Assembly (NCBI GenBank): GCA_004172865.1
Contig: SEBV01000005.1
Location: forward strand, 124,001 to 188,000
Direction: 5' to 3'
Length of the DNA stretch: 64,000 nt
Source: Gammaproteobacteria bacterium
GTDB taxonomy: Bacteria > Pseudomonadota > Gammaproteobacteria > Pseudomonadales > Cellvibrionaceae
The notes below the pieces were generated by a model. The model was not told the origin of the DNA and did not search any database. It worked only from the letters and a program-made list of their open reading frames with translations. The translations under genes and the position numbers were made by a program. Below, one piece after another: positions 63,234 to 64,000 of the stretch (positions are counted from its first letter, which is position 1; each line of letters opens with the position of its first letter).

Positions 63234-64000
63234 ATGCGTAATTTTAAAAAAACAACAACTTTAGTTTCAATCGTACTGACGGCATCCTTTCTCTTTATTG
63301 CAGAATCAGTATTAGCTCAGTCAGTAAAAATTGGTTACCAAACCGGTATAGATCCTTCCAAGGTCGCATTGGCAGATGGATTATTTGAAAAAAATTCCGG
63401 CCAAAAAATTGAGTGGCGTCGTTTTGACAACGGTGCAGAAGTAATTCGTGCGCTGGCTTCTGGCGATATTGACATCGGCAACGTAGGTTCAACAATTGTG
63501 GCGACTGCAGGCGCGCGCAAATTACCGATTACTACTTTTTTAATTGCCGCAGAATTAGGTACATCGGAAGCATTAATCGTACGCAACGGTACAGGAATAA
63601 GTTCGCCCACTGATCTTATCGGCAAAACGATTGCAGTACCTTTTGTTTCAACATCGCATTACAGTTTATTGGCTGCGCTCAAACACTGGAACATTGATCG
63701 CAGCAAAATTAAAATTATTAATTTGCGCGGTTCAGAAATTCCCGCGGCGTGGAAACGTGGCGATATAGATGCCGCTTACGTGTGGGAACCTGCGCTGGGT
63801 GCGATTAAAGAATCCGGTAAGGTATTAGTGAGCTCTGCAGATCTTTCCAGCTGGGGTTTACCCACTTACGATGTGTGGGTAGTGCGCAATCAATTTGCCG
63901 AAAAAAATGCAGCATTTCTAAATAGCTTTTCAAAAACCACCTTTGATTTCTTTAAAGCCTATAAAGCCAACCCAACTCCTTTTGCAAATAGCCCGGAAAA
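63234..64000 (+). CDS. tauA: Taurine/sulfonate ABC transporter binding protein (TauA-like), 3'-truncated
   Basis: The frame is open to the right edge; about 255 residues are visible. A signal peptide (ending SVLA) leads to KIGYQTGIDPSKVALADGLF, RRFDNGAEVIRALASGDIDIGNVGS, AVPFVSTSHYSLLAALKHW and RGDIDAAYVWEPALG, following E. coli TauA almost segment by segment. TauA delivers taurine to the TauBC permease, normally under sulfate starvation. The ligand-site neighbourhood differs slightly (VGSTIVATAG for VGSSPLAVAA), so another sulfonate is possible. The permease, ATPase and dioxygenase genes, if present, lie beyond the window. Confidence 0.88.
   Translation, partial: MRNFKKTTTLVSIVLTASFLFIAESVLAQSVKIGYQTGIDPSKVALADGLFEKNSGQKIEWRRFDNGAEVIRALASGDIDIGNVGSTIVATAGARKLPITTFLIAAELGTSEALIVRNGTGISSPTDLIGKTIAVPFVSTSHYSLLAALKHWNIDRSKIKIINLRGSEIPAAWKRGDIDAAYVWEPALGAIKESGKVLVSSADLSSWGLPTYDVWVVRNQFAEKNAAFLNSFSKTTFDFFKAYKANPTPFANSPE

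Overview
The window looks like a chromosome segment from a plant-polysaccharide-degrading gammaproteobacterium, most likely Cellvibrio or a close relative (Cellvibrionaceae). This is inferred from three things: the typA-thiI-glnA-ntrB-ntrC order known from pseudomonads, the density of pectin and glycan genes with large TonB-dependent receptors, and a secreted GH18 enzyme whose modules are joined by poly-serine linkers. No tRNA, rRNA, CRISPR array, insertion sequence or prophage was seen.

Layout. 1-4.5 kb: housekeeping and membrane genes (a degenerate RBBP9-like hydrolase, a TauE exporter, a Nudix hydrolase, typA). 4.8-9.3 kb: a vapBC toxin-antitoxin pair, an acyltransferase coupled to thiI, and a cation/proton antiporter. 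9.3-14.5 kb: the nitrogen-control block, with glnA behind a recognisable sigma-54 promoter and NtrC enhancer, a DUF4124 protein, then ntrB-ntrC. 14.8-16.3 kb: a chemotaxis receptor.

16.4-35.1 kb is a pectin/uronate utilisation region. It holds tpiA-fba-fbp, pectinesterase, a UxuB-type reductase, kdgK, UxaA-type altronate dehydratase, GH28 polygalacturonase, a TonB-dependent receptor, a DUF4861-GH105 fusion, kduI and kduD. Together they de-esterify and cut homogalacturonan, import oligomers, release unsaturated uronate, convert it to KDG and phosphorylate it. The adjacent triose-to-hexose enzymes could return glyceraldehyde-3-phosphate to fructose-6-phosphate. A LacI/GalR-type operator motif (TGTAAWCGWTTACA) occurs upstream of tpiA, three times in the uxaA/GH28 divergent region, and again before a GH5 gene at 40.7 kb, which suggests one regulon.

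35.2-44.3 kb: thioesterase, cytochrome b561-YceI pair, aldose epimerase, a helical-repeat protein, secreted GH5, a methyltransferase, and a TIM-barrel isomerase/HAD phosphatase pair. 44.6-48.1 kb: small membrane proteins, a CBS protein and an orphan GAF histidine kinase with two DUF5985-like proteins. 48.8-53.4 kb: modular GH18 enzyme, three unrecognised small genes, two tandem PEP-CTERM proteins. 53.8-64 kb: a small membrane protein, class A beta-lactamase, flavin-dependent halogenase-like protein, SDR/AraC divergent pair, MFS and SMR transporters, and at the right edge a TonB receptor followed by a TauA-like sulfonate-binding protein cut by the window end.

Protein family calls come from motif and similarity recognition by eye; no database search was run. 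Several starts were moved inward from the longest reading frame on the basis of ribosome binding sites or family length, as stated per gene.
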